Assembly (NCBI GenBank): GCA_010645155.1
Contig: CM021315.1
Span: forward strand, 5,805,695-5,869,694
Reading direction: 5' to 3'
Length of the DNA stretch: 64,000 nt
Source: Tigriopus japonicus
Taxonomy: Eukaryota > Arthropoda > Copepoda > Harpacticoida > Harpacticidae
Numbering within the stretch: the first letter of the stretch is position 1; each line of letters opens with the position of its first letter. The notes beneath the pieces are model-generated. The model made no database searches. It had not been told where the DNA came from and saw nothing but the letters and a program-made list of their open reading frames with translations. A program made the position numbers and the translations under genes. This document shows, one piece after another, positions 22,711 to 37,100 of this stretch.

Positions 22711-24993
22711 GGGGAACTTTTTTGGTCCAAGAGGGTGAGAGTGTTGGTATATGGTTGCCAGGCGAATTCTGAGGGAGGAGAGAGGGGAGAGAACTAACGG
22801 AACTTGCCAAGCTCTCTTTCTCCCTAATGTGAACGACCGTCCTTCTAGAGCTCTTTCTCCACATTCTCTACCACCAACACCACCACTGCTATTATCATCA
22901 TCACCGGCACCGGCACCATCACCTCTATCTCTGTACGTACATCCGTATGTAACAAGTAGACTGCATGTTTTTCATGGGCTGGATTGAGTGTATCAGTGGT
23001 GGTGGTGGTGGTGGTGGTGGTGATGGTAATAGTAGTAGTCATCGGAAGCCCTAGGTGAGCTTTGTACTGGGTGGGTTTCTTTGTCAAGGAAAGAGAAAAT
23101 AAGTGTCGTTCAACCCTCTACTCGTTTAGACGATCGGGAAGAGCACGAAGGCAAAGACGAGCATTTTCCTTTGCTACCAATCTGACACTATAACGCCCAA
23201 TTTCTGGTTCTACCCTCGCCAAGGGATGTGGGAACAAAGAGTATTATTGGATCACGTCCCGTTGTGTTGCCATTTTCTTTGTCGAAGGATATACGAAAAG
23301 ATGAACAAAGATCCGATCAACGCTTGGCTTAGAGTTCGACCAAGAATGCGTAGCTTGTTTATTGACATATTTCCGTCATTGGATTCATTCAGATAAATCT
23401 TTCATACGAGAATAAAACATCGCGAGAAGAAAACACATTGAAGATGAAGAAGGGAAGAGAGAGACGAGGGAGGAAACAATCATCGAATGGGTTAAGATGA
23501 GAGATAGAGAGAAAGGTCGAAAATTGCTGGTGATTAGCCAATGCATTGTAAACTATCAAGCCAATTATCTTAAGATTAATTTTGGAATTAACAGAGCCGC
23601 TGAAGAGGGAATAACGATCGCCACTTGTCAAGAGTACTTCATAATTTTTTTTCTCTCCAGTTTGATTATGTTTTGCCTTTACAGCTCTGTTGAACACTCA
23701 TGGACACTATGCTTTTGATATTTCCTTTTATTTCTATTTTTTCAATAGTCTGTTCTCTCTGTATTTTGTTGTACGAGACAATTTTGAATTTTCGAATGCT
23801 TCAAAATGAACTCATTGGAAAATAGGAACGAGAAACTAAATCAGTTGCGTGGGGAAGGAGAGAGATCAACACATCAATCCCAAAATGAACGTAGTGGTTA
23901 TCTTTTATATACAGGGTATGTCTGCATGAATCTTATGTACAGGATACAATACGTAGTTGTCGCAATGATAATTGATAATGATGATCGATGTAATAATGAT
24001 TATAGCAATAATAATAAAGATGATGATAATGGAGCAAGTGGTGAACAAGGCCTCACCCTTTCCTTTTAAACCAGATTATTCCAATTTCAAAATGTGTTTG
24101 GGTCTTTCGTCATCCAATCAGCGGATTCGCCAAACCAATTAATCGGAGCTTAATAAGGGATTGAATATTTGAGGCCATGCCACAGATTTGTACTATTTCA
24201 TAAGGAGCAAGGAGAAGGAGCCAAAACTGGAGAAAGAACTTGTCCGTGAATTGAGGAAAAAAGGACGAAGGATGAGGGATATGGGGGAATTCTCCGTGAC
24301 TGATCAAAGTTCACGGAGTACGAGCAACGAGAACATACGCCGCGCAGTTTTCCGTCCATCCAAGGCATCTGCGTTGCAATGGTTGAATATTCTAGATCAA
24401 GTATTGCAATGGGTGTGGGAGCTCATCATTCTTGGCATTAAGGCAAACTGTTGACTTTTGTTGTGTGGATGTGTGGCTCCGCGTTCAGACTCTTGAAATA
24501 CACTAGTAGGCATCAAAGAGCACGTAAAAATTGCCTGTTCGTTCAAAGGGAGGAATCCCAGAATTATTTTGAGAAACGATGATTATGATGATGATGTCGT
24601 TGTTCACTCTTTATAGACGCAAAAAATGTTCTTGACTCGAAAATGAAAGACTTTAAGTTGATTCAGACCAGTAGAACATTGATCAGAAGGAGACGATGAT
24701 GAAGGTGGTTCACCTTCACGGAAGAACTGATGAATTTTGACAACAAATTCATCGAAAATGTTTCATCTTGGAGCAACCAAGTTTTGGGGTTCTGGATCAG
24801 ACTAGCAGGTGTTCCTCAGCACTTTGAGAAAGGTCAGTGGGTTTGTTCTTTAAGAGGTAGATGGAATCTCCACATGATCAGTCTCAACACTGACCATAGG
24901 AGTTCCAAAGAGAGAAGTGGTAACGGGTCGTTTCAGCTTGGAGCCTTTGGATGAAAAAGATCGAACTCCTGGACCTATTGATGGAGGTGAGGG
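22711..24993. other. Region between the two paralogs, 3' flank of the large gene
   Basis: No gene is supported. It contains GGT/GTG and ATG/AAT-type simple repeats (about 22996-23026 and 23970-24030). An AATAAA on the minus strand (TTTATT at 23727-23732) lies 1.26 kb past the stop of the large gene and is one candidate poly(A) signal. Confidence 0.4.
22996..23026. repeat. (GGT)n microsatellite
   Basis: About nine GGT/TGG units ending in TGATGG. It lies near other triplet-rich stretches and yields a poly-Thr ORF on the minus strand that is not a gene. Confidence 0.9.
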
Positions 24994-25191
24994 TCAAGTA
25001 GAGAGCTCACTGAATCGAGAGCAAGCCTTCTTCCATTTGCATTGAGTGCACCAGGCGTCCTTTTGATCCATGCCGTACACTTTCCGACATTTTTTCGTGT
25101 CTCCTCTGGGACGACGAATCGGGGACTTGGGAACCGTGGTCATTGGCTTGGGACTCAGACGGAGGAGTTTTGAACCACTGTAATTACTAGC
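24994..25191 (-). CDS. Glut4EF: Large Glut4EF gene, last exon (C-clamp)
   Basis: Acceptor CTTCCAACAG, stop TGA at 24996-24994. It encodes [15 protein letters not shown] and [14 protein letters not shown], a four-cysteine C-clamp with spacing 12-2-5. The tail after it is only eight residues, against about 30 in the paralog. Confidence 0.92.
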   Translation of the reverse strand, partial: ASNYSGSKLLRLSPKPMTTVPKSPIRRPRGDTKKCRKVYGMDQKDAWCTQCKWKKACSRFSELST

Positions 25192-28100
25192 CTGTTGGAA
25201 GAAAAAAGAACCATGAGTAAGGGTTTCTTAGAATAAAATTTTGCTAGGTTCGGCTCTATTTGGATAGCAGACGCTCCAGGAAAACAAGAAACAATAAAAC
25301 AAAGGTCAAGACCATCGTCAAATGGTCGTTTGTGGTGGCTTTCCCTTTCCCAATGGCAGAGAAAGGAAAACAAGAGACGTACTATGTATTGTGCGGTAGA
25401 TTCCAGCTGGTTCTAACTAATAAATTCATCTTTTTTTTGCCAATGAAAAGCATAATCCATCCTGGAAAAATAGTACTTACTATTGGCGAAGAAGCGTTTG
25501 AGACAGGAGGCCTCATGGAAGTCACTGTGGAAGTGGCAACCACCCCACTCGAAACCAGGGCCAGTGGCGACTCTGGGCTGACATTTGGCACACTTGGATA
25601 TGGTTGTTGATGTCGGTGATGATGAGTCAAAGGATGCTGGATCAAAGTAACATTGGTACCTTGGGCCAACAGCCCACCCCGAATCTTGTTGTACTCTGGG
25701 TTTTCATGAGGAGGTCGCGCCATGTCGATATGATCAGCCAAGACATGAATGGACCCACCTCCGACCTTGCTTAAAACGGCTACGGGCCTCCCAGGAGAGC
25801 TTTGACACTGGACCCGATGGCTGGTTGCGGGATTTGTACCATGGTGCACCACAGAGAACTGACTAGGACGGACTGCCAAGGGACTACCGCATTTCGATAT
25901 CAATTGAGAATTTAATGGAACCTTCATTTCCTCGTAGTAGAAGTCTTCTTCATGGTCGTGCTCTTCTTCTGACCTTGGGTCAGGTTTCCTGGAAATTGAA
26001 GTTGGATTCATGGCACTATCTTTAGGTATATTTCTTCAAGAAAAATACATGTGCATTGCTTTGAAATAGTAAGCATTTAGACATTGATGTTTCCACGAGA
26101 CTTACTTTAAGTGATATCTTCGAATATGTTGCTCAATTTCGCTTTGGATGTTCTTCGCAGTGTTGCATCCGCGCCAAGTGCATTTATATATGGTTTGCAC
26201 ATGTTCAGTCTGAAAGAATAGAAGAAAAACACATCTTGAATTTTTTCATTTACTGACAGCAAATTTCTGCTGTATGTGGTGTGTCGTTCTTGTCCTTCGC
26301 TTGTGGCCCTCCAATTTTACGAGCTTGACAAAGCTGTTCATTTGACCGGAAAGATGACATTGTCAGCAAATCCCATGCAGTTCACAGGACATATTTGCCC
26401 ACTACAAACGCATGAAGGGACATACCAGGGCGAAAATCGCCGAAATAATCGTTGCTCAGGAAGCCTAGGGATTTCAAGAGTAAATCCACAGCATAATTTC
26501 CAGCCTATTTGTAAATATTCTCTCGTCCAAATTTCCATGCATGATAAGGTTTCCAGTGTCCTATTTCGAAACAAAAGGAGGGAGGAGATGTTCAAAGCCC
26601 CCCTGATCGTTAATTTCTCTTTCAATGCCAAATAAATGGTGTTCCTTGTGTCATATCACGGAGAAAGAACTCCCAAAAACCAGACCTGTGATCAATTGTC
26701 GGCATCCAGAATGTGGCCAACTAGCCGTCGATCCCGTCGTTTTTTGGAGAGACCCTACTCTGAATTCCTAAATGCCACGATGTGTAGAACTTACAGTACA
26801 ATTCACACAACAGAGACCAAGGCACTCAGAAGTTAGTTACTCAAAGCGAGGGGAAACTGGGAGAACGTTTCAAGGCCAACCTGGATTTTGTCGGCCTTCC
26901 CTAGCTCTCTTTTTCTCATTCTCTCTCCGCTCTTAGTGAGGCTATTGAAATGAATGAAAAGAGCGGCATTGAAAAAAAAAACGTGTGCACGACAGCCGCA
27001 CTTGGCATTGATCTACTCCGGAGCATTAATTGAGCGCATATCAACAGCCTTTGCAAAAGTTCATCAGTAAACTCTGTATCTGATGTTGTGTTACACAAGC
27101 TCAGCTTCAAGTTTGGCCAGAAAGGCGATTCTTTTTCATAAGTACTTTTGTTTGAAGAAGGAAAGTTTTCTCCGCCAAACGAAACTGTGGTTGTGCGGTT
27201 ATCATTACCCGGTAATGAATGTTCTTTAATGAAAAGGAATACACATGTTTGCCAACACCCTGTTTGTTCGTGAGATATTCCGAACAGAAGCTCAAGTTTG
27301 GGTCTGGAAATACTTTTAGGGAGAGTGTCAAATTACCACAAACTGCTATTTGTGTGATTATTCAAGCGTTGACTGAGCTATATGAATACTGAACATGACA
27401 GTTGCGGCAAAGAACGACTGTACCTTGATGGAATTGTCCTCTTCTTCCTTTGGTGAAGACGTCTCCATGTTTGATTTTCTACCCGGTGAAATAGTTTGAA
27501 GGCCTAAACTCAATATGTAAGTAAATGCCTCGGGGGCAAGAGATATCGAGGACTTTTTCCTATCTCTTGCAAGTAGACGCAATAGTTATCAGGAGCTATG
27601 TTGCAATATAATTTAATCAGCTACAGCTAAAGATATTTATCAAGTTAAGGTATGCTCGGGTTAGAAAAGCTTGAATATAAGACGGGTTAATAGTCCAAAT
27701 TCTACACAACTCTTACCGTTCGCCTAGATATCGACAAAATGTCTTCATTTTTGATAATCTAGTTGACTGCAACTCGTAAATATTTACTACGTGAGGCAAA
27801 AAATGTGAAAGATAACTATTCAAAAACTTGGGTCATTTTTTACGCAGGTCTGGAGAATACAGCCCCCAATTATTAAATGGCTGAATCAATGGCCCGTTTG
27901 CGTGGAATGGCCGTGTCACGTACTTCAAAAAACCAACGGGGACCAGTTTACCTTGAGAGTTGGCAAGCCTCCCGCATCCCTGCTATCGTACCATTATGCC
28001 TCCTACCCCCGTTCAGATACAGACAGACAGAGAGAGAGAGAGAGAGAAGTCTTGTTGATGAGCAGCCACCTTGTACCATTCTCGGATCTGGCTATATTGA

Positions 28101-31100
28101 ATGGTTTGAAAATCCTGCCCTGCCATTCGACATGGCTTCTCCCCTCTCGGATTCGGCATCTCGCTTGTGGTTGTTGATATCACGACGGATGGTGTACACA
28201 CGATCTATTATATGTACCGCTAGCGATGTACCCGTACTAGTGTAGTAGTCTGCACCCCTGTCTCCCCCGTTAATATATGAGCAAGTGAGAAGAAGGAAGT
28301 GAATTCTAGCCATCTTCCAGCCATTCGCTACCTTGTGGAGCTTCCCGTCCAGCCCTTCGCCAGTCAGTCACCAGTGGCTTTGTAGTACATACACCTCCTT
28401 CCCTCTTCCTCCAAGAAAGATACGTTTGTAGGCCATATACATATGTAGTCAGCACCTCTCGACACCCCCATGCCCCGAAAATCAGAAAGAGGTCTGGTCT
28501 GGTCTGAATGGCTAGGTGGATGGATGGATGGCTAGGTGAGTGGCTGGTCCGGTTAGCACGATGACGCTGCTTGGAAATCCTCTCTCCTCGTCTTCCATGT
28601 CATCTTGAGACGCTATTCTAGTTTCAGTTTTTTCCTCATCCACCTCATTCTTCGTATACTGGACTTGAAAAAAAATCCAGGGGAGGTGTGTGCCTAGGAG
28701 TTCGCCGAAATTGAAATGGAGAAATCGTGATCTGTAAACCTGATTGCTTAACAAGGGCTGAAAACTGCACGAGAAGGAGTTGAATCGACCTCGAGACAAT
28801 AATCTTGATCATCTTGATCTTGGACAAAGCATTTGCGATTCGTTGGTCATAAACCCAAAATACTCGGCGGTCTCCAAATTCACCGGCATCTTATCTTTGT
28901 AGTATTATACACAAGCGCTTGAGGCGCCCTCTAGCCAGACATTCCGAAACGCCGATAAACATTGTTTGGAATCAAGTCCAATAAATTTTGCTTATCAATC
29001 CATCTCGAGTTACATGGCCAACAAGAACGAACTTTTAGCATTGTCTTTTCCGACTCGCTCGTCGCTTGAAATCAACATTGGATTTTAATGCGACCTTGAC
29101 ATATCTCGTTTTGCCGGCCGGTGTTGGCAGGCTCTGCTGCTCCTCACGTGTTTCCATTCGTCCATATGTGAGGTGGTGGTGGTGATGGTAGTACACCTTG
29201 GTGGTTCGACCGGTTTCCAACAAATATCCTTCGGTGCCTCTTTCCTCGTGATTGGTCCTCCTCCTCCGCCTTAATAATGGTTGGCGTTCGTGCACGATGT
29301 GCTCGGTTGATGATGTTGCCAAGCCTTGTCACGCAGTGCATACGTTCATAGATCTCGGTGCCTTCCAAGTGTCAAGCTGTTGTGGTAACAATAGTGGTAT
29401 TGGTAGCACCACTCGAATATGACGTATCTTGGTGGCTGCGTTGGTTACGTAAAACCAACCATCAAGCATGATTGAGAGACGCCTCTGCGCATTTGACAGC
29501 GTACTTTGTCATCCAATCCGCAAAACTCATCAAGACATGTTCAATCGAGTTTAATTGTAACCACTTTTTTACCGAGTGCCATACCAGTCGCGATCGTGGC
29601 TTATGCTTACGACAGTCACCGTCCAGGTTTGGCTCAGTAGACTCTGTGAAGGAGTTGAATTGTGGCCTTGAGGGTGCAACGTAAGCAAAGGATGGATGAT
29701 GAGAAGTACTTGGGACTAGGAATTGCGACTAATGTTTAGGAATGGCAAAAGATGAGTTGCATTTGCCCGTAGCCAATCAGGTGCACAAACATAACATCGT
29801 CAACAACGGCCACATCGATTCGCCAAACTAGATGAAAGAAGGTTGTTTGTCCAAGTTCATTGCGTCATCAAAAGTATCTTCATGACGACGCTAGATCTCT
29901 GAAGTTCATTCTTGGCTAGGCTATTTCACTGGTAAAGGACGTACCAAACAATAATTTACACGCGGTTGTGGTTATCAGGCTTGGTGAGAATATTCGTGAC
30001 TTAATTAATAGTGACGTTTTATTTTGTGCTTGATTGATGAACTTGGGAAGCAAGTCCGACGCTACTGATCCGAGGTTCCTGTCCGTGAATTCAAATGGCG
30101 GAATATTAAATCACTTGTTGCCTTTCTTTCCCAGATTAGCTATGAAAGATCAAAGCAAGCTTTGAAGCCATTGTTTTGTATTGCGGGATTTCTATCCAAA
30201 GTTTCGGTTCATATTCCTGTTGGTTCTTGAGTACGTTATGATCAACAGAAGTCTTGTTCTGCAAAGGCTATGGAAGTTTGTACTTTACATTCATACCTTA
30301 GGCCAAGAAAAACGAAACGTCAAGTGAAAATGGCCAAAGCGTTGGTAAGAGCTGATCCAATAAGCAAATAGCAAGCAGTATATTGACATTTGTAGAGGTC
30401 AATACTCTTGCTCCCTCAGAAAAATAGCATGCAAACAAGACTGCTCTCATGTTGATCTCAAAAAAGCCTTCGTCAATTCTGGTACCTTTTAATACGATTC
30501 CTCGAACACTTGTTTGCCACAATCTGCACTTTTTCGGGAAAAAATATGAAGGCCTGAACACGCACAACTACATTCGCCAGATGTGTTCAATACGGAGGTG
30601 TGCCCTAGTTTCTAATATGACGTTGACTAAAATGGAAATGATTAATTCGTATCGTTTATGGAGGCAGTTCCTTTTCCTTATATTTCCACTCCAGAGACTC
30701 TCAGGTCTCAAGGACATTTTCAGGGTCGGGCACGTAAAGCACATTTTCCTTTCGTCAAGCTCTTTGGAATCGGTCTCTAATTGACATTTTTTACTCCTCG
30801 GTGAATCTCAGTTTGTGTGCACTTACATGTACACATCAAAGCCTGCAAATCCATTAAACTGAGGGAAAATTCCACTTGCCTTGAAGTCAATGTTTCTGTC
30901 AAATCAGACATGTGCAGTATGTATTGAAGTTTTGTGTTGGCAAATGGGTAAATCGTAATTACGAAGTAAATTTGGCCCATTTTTTTTTATTCAGGAGAAG
31001 GATCATGGATCCTGTGCACTTTTCGATTGTATTCCAATGCCAAGATGGTTGCAAAAACCACAATTATCGATGCATTCGACATTGTACACATTGAGGGGAC

Positions 31101-34100
31101 AATGTTCGCACACATAGAACCAGGAAGAGGCAAAACCTTCCCAATTTTTTTATCGAAGTCTTGAAATGACTCAAATACTTTTCTCTCTACGGCCAACTTT
31201 ATAGGCTTGAGGGATTTTTGCTCGCCCGCCACATCAGGGTTAAAGCATTTGGCTCGTAAAATTCGACTATCAAACCGGATTGCATGAAATCGTTAAATAA
31301 TTGTCTTGGACAGTGTTTTTGGAGATGACCTGATGAGCCAACGATAGTTTGATGGCCTGCTTCAATAATATTGACCTCCGGAAAACAGCTAACAAAATTT
31401 TGGTGCGGATCAGCTGTAAGTTGGGAACACTGTTTATTATTTTGATTTCGACAGGCTGACCGCACATAGATGCTTTGGAACTTGACCTCGCTCAATCAAC
31501 GAGTTTTGAGAGCAGAAACAGTATTTTTCTTTATAATGTTGTAGCTCAATCAGTTACTGCAAAATCAATCTACTCATAAATTATGATGTCTCCTGACACC
31601 CCCAATACCACGTTGAGCAAAAATGGTTTCGGCTCGTTCTGAAATGAGAGTTGGATTGCCTGAATCGCGGTTAAAAGCCCTCAAATGTTTGAGCGAGCTT
31701 GGAAGCAAATCTTTTCACTCAATACCATGCCGAGAGACTCAAAAAAGCTTTTTTGTCCTCTGCAGACCCTCTAACTCAATCCAAACACAAACTGGTCAAG
31801 CCTGTCCTAATGGTAGAAGTTAAGGAGGAACAAAAAGTCTGCCAGAGAAAAAGACTTGAACGTAAAGTCACGTCGCTTTCGTCGTCATCGGATTTCTGAG
31901 CAGCCATGATGGACAGCATCTGACTCCATGAGTCAACTGAGGCTGTCGTCGTTCATTGCAGCATGCTCATGCATGTTGAGGGGGAAAGGATGAAGATAGT
32001 AGGGAGGACGTTCGTTTGCCTGGCTCAAACTCGGTCCCAAGATCTATTCACACCCGAGAATAAGCAAACAAAAGCAAAGTGAGAAACCCCACCAAGTCCA
32101 CTCAAGCACTTTTTTGCCAGTAGAGCTAATGGCTTGTTCAATCTAAAAGGGAGAAGACTCTCAAGGTGCCCCTAGGTGAGTCGATCGGAGGATTTACGGT
32201 CGCACAGATTGCCAGAGCTATCTCCTATCAAACGTCGTGACTTGAGGTCATGCTGGAGCACCCTAAGCACAATCCCCACCCGAACATTAAGCCTCCCTGA
32301 ACTATTCAAAAATAATAAATCATTTTTATTATCGACTGGGTCTCGGTTCGCGTTTCACCAATCCTCGAACCCTTTGAAACTTTCCAGTTATTTCTTGGTA
32401 TGTTATATGCGGCCTAGATCAAACGAACGGCCTTGACTCCTTGACGGTTCTCGGAAGAAAAAGGCTGACGAGACTGACCTATTTTCGTTCCGAGCCACAA
32501 TCCTCATGAATGTTCAAGTGGAACTGTGCAGATTTGAAAAAGAGATAGTCCAATAATCCTAGACCTAATTGGATTTGGCGTTGGGAGGTCCTAGATTTGT
32601 CAACAACCCTTTTTCTCGGATCTGGTTTTATTTTCAACCACCCAATGGTTGGAGTCCATTTCATGTCGCTCGAGTACACAGTATCTTGTAGTTGAGAACA
32701 TTTAAGCCCTCCGGATGGAGTGCAACCATTAAAAAAGAGACATGAAATGATTTCCACCTCCCCACCAAAAGTAAAAATGCCATTTTAAGCACACAAGGAA
32801 ATTGTACCAATAACAAACATGTAAGAGAAGAAGAAACAAAGGACCCAATGAGAATTGCACATGGAGAACGAGAAACAAAATGGTTCGTTTTATGGACTTC
32901 CGAGGACTGAATTCCTAGCGGGAGAAGTAATATAAATGCAAGAACGGCGACATTAAAGAGCAAGCCAAACAAATATTACCAACAACCTCAACAACCATGA
33001 ACACTTGAATGAGCACGAAAAAGATGGATACTATTACACAAGTAGAGATCGTAGTATTTTTGTGTCTACCGTCGTCGAACAAGACAGATCCCAATCCGAA
33101 CGTTCCCTTCTCTGGATATTGATATTTTGAAGATGGTTCAGCATGACTAAAAATAGCCACCACCCTTCCTGTCGTCGTCTTTGTCATCATTATCATGATT
33201 TTTTCAAGGACTTCAAAGCAATCGTTGGTCATTTTGATTAGTATGTCACTAAAAGGTTCAGCAGAATGTTCTCAAACAGGATTCGTTCTCACATAGGTAA
33301 AGGGTAAGTTTTCTCGAGCACGTTATGACAAGGAATTCTTTATCATGGTATGTTTGAACATGACTGGAGAAAAACAGGAAAAGTGCGATTGCTCTAAGAA
33401 GTACTTTAACAAACTAGTTAGTCAATGCCAGCTTTGGTAAGATTGAAGTTGTTGTTAAACCGATTCATGTTAAAAGTGTATCTTTGACAGACACATTACT
33501 GGCGCATTGCCAGATTAGACAATGATAAAGTGAATTTGCACATAGGCGAGCAATCGTCGTCAACTATTAAAAAAACTTTTCTAATATGAATTGGAGGAAT
33601 GCACATTTGGATTGCCCATTGGTTTCTTCACCCATGTTGAGCAGGGGTTTTCAACATAATTTTCGCATTCATACTCTAAGAAGTAGAAGAATGTGCCCAT
33701 ATTCAAAGGGCAGGCCCTATGAATAAAAATGTCTTTTTAACAGTTGATTTCATGGGATTTTTAGATGAGCTTTAAAGTAAGTATTTTTTCAATTCTGTGA
33801 TAGAATGTATGTTAATCAGGTCCCGTTTTACACACTGAGTTTTGGAGTGGCATCCAACCACAAGCAATGAAAGGAAATTTGAAAATTATTATGAAAAAAC
33901 AAATAATTTGAACAGGTGGATTAGATTAGCCAACACTCTTTTTTTCATCAAAAACATGTTGACCTTTTGCAAATATAGAAAAATAACAAAGAATTCGTCC
34001 ACTCTTTGGAACTCATTCTCTCTTCTTGGTGGTGCATCCCACACCATTTAAGAACCCCTGTTTCAGAGCAGAGCTTAACTCACGTGTTTAATCAAAGGCC

Positions 34101-37100
34101 TCAAATGTTAAGTGTGACCATATTGGTTTACTAAACGTAGTTGGGGATGGCTAATTCAATACCGTTACTCAAACATGACACTCCTATCGGTTCCAAAATA
34201 CTTGTCCAAGTGTGAAGAAGTCGCTGACAAGAACTGACAGACACGAGAAAAATACTTCCCGATCGATTGGAATCGAGACTCGGGCACCGAAAATCGTGCG
34301 CCAAAACGGCTGGTTTGCGATGCTAAAAGCATCGACAAGGTCGTTGGTTCTTTTTTTGAACAGCTTCGCCATGTGTGGAGTTTTGGCATGATTTGAAACT
34401 CCTGCTGTTCAACCTAATCAAGCCACGAGGAGGAACTGTCAAAATGTGAAACCTCTAAGATTTCGGCATGGACCGACTAATTGCTCATCGCATTTGAAGA
34501 AAGACTTTTTTGTTCTGTGAGCCTCCCTCTAGCGCTCGACTCGCCGAAACAGTGCATGTAAGTAGTTCAGTATTGAAGAAATCGAAGCACTACCAACAGT
34601 AGGCAAGGTACAGTACGTATACACATACACACGTGAAACATCATCCTCGCGTGTTGTATGCGTGTTTACAGAACTCCACGATCTCTTTCTTTTTTTCCTT
34701 TCGCTTTTTTTTCTGGATACCTCCGTTCATTTAGTTTTTCTCTGCATTGAAGAGGATACTCAACCCTGTAGATTTTTTTTTCGCATCACGCAATGTGCAT
34801 GATCAAAATTCATAATCATGCCCTAGTGTCGAACGATTTGCGCTGCATTGGCTTATGGTCGCACGATGGTTGCTAGTTGTGATGTCGTGTTTGGTCTTAC
34901 CTGGAATTAAATTATAGAACATTGCTTAATACTAATGAAAGATAAAACTCCGGGGGTTTTTAGCTTCGGAGGAAATGTGTAGTACAAGATGGGCCAATCC
35001 CAGTGTCTTTTCGTCCTAGCTTCTTGCCATAAACGTCAGGCGATGCTCGTTGCGGTCTTGCGATTAGAACTGAGTTATGCTATTGCCCTGTGCTCAGCAC
35101 AATTTTGCTTGTGGGGAGCTCCAGATTGCAATTCTGCTTCATGGTCAACTCGAATACTAAAGTGTATGTTCTGCTGATGATCTGGACCAATGCTTTCAAT
35201 TAGCCCTGAATTTAGTGACCAATTTAGGCCTAGAAGTCAATGGTAAAGGTGGGACTTGTGCAATCAACACTTGACAAATGGAGATATGAGAGTGTGAGCC
35301 ATCCAAGTATTGAGTGATCCGTCGATTGGAGCGTGTATGAATTGAACGTAGGCGTGTTGCTTGTGAATGACTGTGAGTTGAATTTTTAGACCTCATTGCT
35401 TTGCACCTAGCCACAAAGAGGATTTGGAGTCGAATATGAAGTACCAGACAAATGAAACCCAGTTCCAACCACGCCCTCATATCTCTTTGGCAAGCTCTAA
35501 TGAGACAGGCATTATTCTTTCCTCGCCCTCCCTCTTGCTGGGCTCTCAATGTCATGTTCTATTTAGTCACTCAATGGCGTTGTCAATCCCGTGTCAAAAG
35601 GTCGGATCAATATGTAATGAATTTGTTGCTTCAATACATGCATGCCCATGTTGGATGTGTCCGTATACATGGTTCATTGTTCGCGGGAAGTTTGAAAATG
35701 ACATACTTTGACGGGCTCGATACTGATTGCCAGACCACTAGAGTAATTAGGGTGGATTTTGACGTTCGGGCTGTACTTATCGTTTTTACCGAGAACACCA
35801 GCACTTCCTTGTGTTATTTCGGGTGGATTCACGTCAACCTGATTTCTTTCAAACGTGACTCACTGACGCCTGTGGCCGAATTCAAACCTCAATTTTTGCT
35901 CTTTTCTCTCACTCTTGGCCTTCCTTCTCATAGAGATGAACAGAGAGGAGATACGAAACTATGCCGGTTTTGGATTTTTGCACGCAAGTAGCAAGGCCTA
36001 ATCGCTTCTGAAGCATTGACTCGAATTTTGGGTATGTTTGCCGATGCAAGTGATGTTTTGGAAGTACAAACCAAATTTAAAACTTCTGGACTTCCTTTAA
36101 CTCATTCATTCAGTCAAATTAACAATTCATTGCAAAATAACATTGCAATAGTGGCCTTTCTCTAAAGTTAAACTCTGTTTAAGTTGCTAGAGATAACATG
36201 TTTCTTGGCTTATTTAAGGAACTATCATTTTGATTTAGCTCTACGCTTGTCAAACAAATTGTACGAGCATTTTCCTTCTATCTAACTCTGTGTTCCTTCA
36301 AGTCGAGCAAATGCCTGGGCTCTTATTAAACCGAGGGAAAAGACAAACGAAAGTTTCACCACCCAGCAGCTAAACTGATCGACGTAGAGAATAAGTGACT
36401 CGAGCAATTTAAGCCAGAAGTTCCTCGAGCGGTCCCCGATCCCAAGCTCTTCAAAGATCTAAATCAATGTCAACCCAACTATGTGGCAAGAACGCCTAAC
36501 GATTCAGTCTTGAATATGAAAACTCTCATTTCTTGTGTGTGAAAATCTGTAATCATCATCATAGTGCTGACAATGGCGGGGATCGGCCAAAAAGCCGTCC
36601 GCGTCTTGGTTTTTGCAATTCCAATCTAATCACTAATTAGTGATGCCCATTGATATTGAGTCATGAACTGGGCCCAACCTTAAATGGGCATCCAACTGCG
36701 TCTCTAAAATTAATATCGGCTCTCGAACCTGTTTGAAGCTATTCTCGGACGGGTGCAAATCTGGATTGGAACCCCTGCCCAGCGTGCTAACGGGGTCTGC
36801 ATTATCCATTGGTCTTGTTATACTCGTAATTTCGAAGTCCTGATCCAGAACCAATGGTCTCCTAATGTGATGTTACGATTATACGACTTCAATTCATCTT
36901 GAGGCTTCATTGGGAGGAAAGCATAATTACGAATCAATCCACGTCAAACGGGTGAGTGCTTCTTCGACTTCGCCCGTGCCAAGATCATTCAGAGAGCAAT
37001 TAAAACCTCCAGTGAGTAAAGGTCATCAATGTTACGCACTATATAGTGGTTGTTCCAGTAGCCGGAACAAAACGGTGTGGTGATGTGAAAAAATAAAGGC

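Noticed and set aside
22196..22738. 180-codon ORF
   Set aside because: It runs through the N gap and two copies of the gap-flanking duplicate; an artefact.
32661..33232. Two overlapping minus-strand ORFs with hydrophobic stretches, resembling a small membrane protein
   Set aside because: They are in different frames with no splice sites joining them. The hydrophobicity comes from T-rich sequence (Leu/Phe codons).
35452..35991. 179-codon plus-strand ORF in intron 4
   Set aside because: No recognisable domain, mixed composition, overlaps another ORF in a different frame; treated as chance.
36764..36812. tRNA-like promoter boxes on the minus strand (GGTTCCAATCC near TTAGCACGCTGGG)
   Set aside because: The two boxes are nearly adjacent and no cloverleaf or T-stem can be drawn; probably coincidence.
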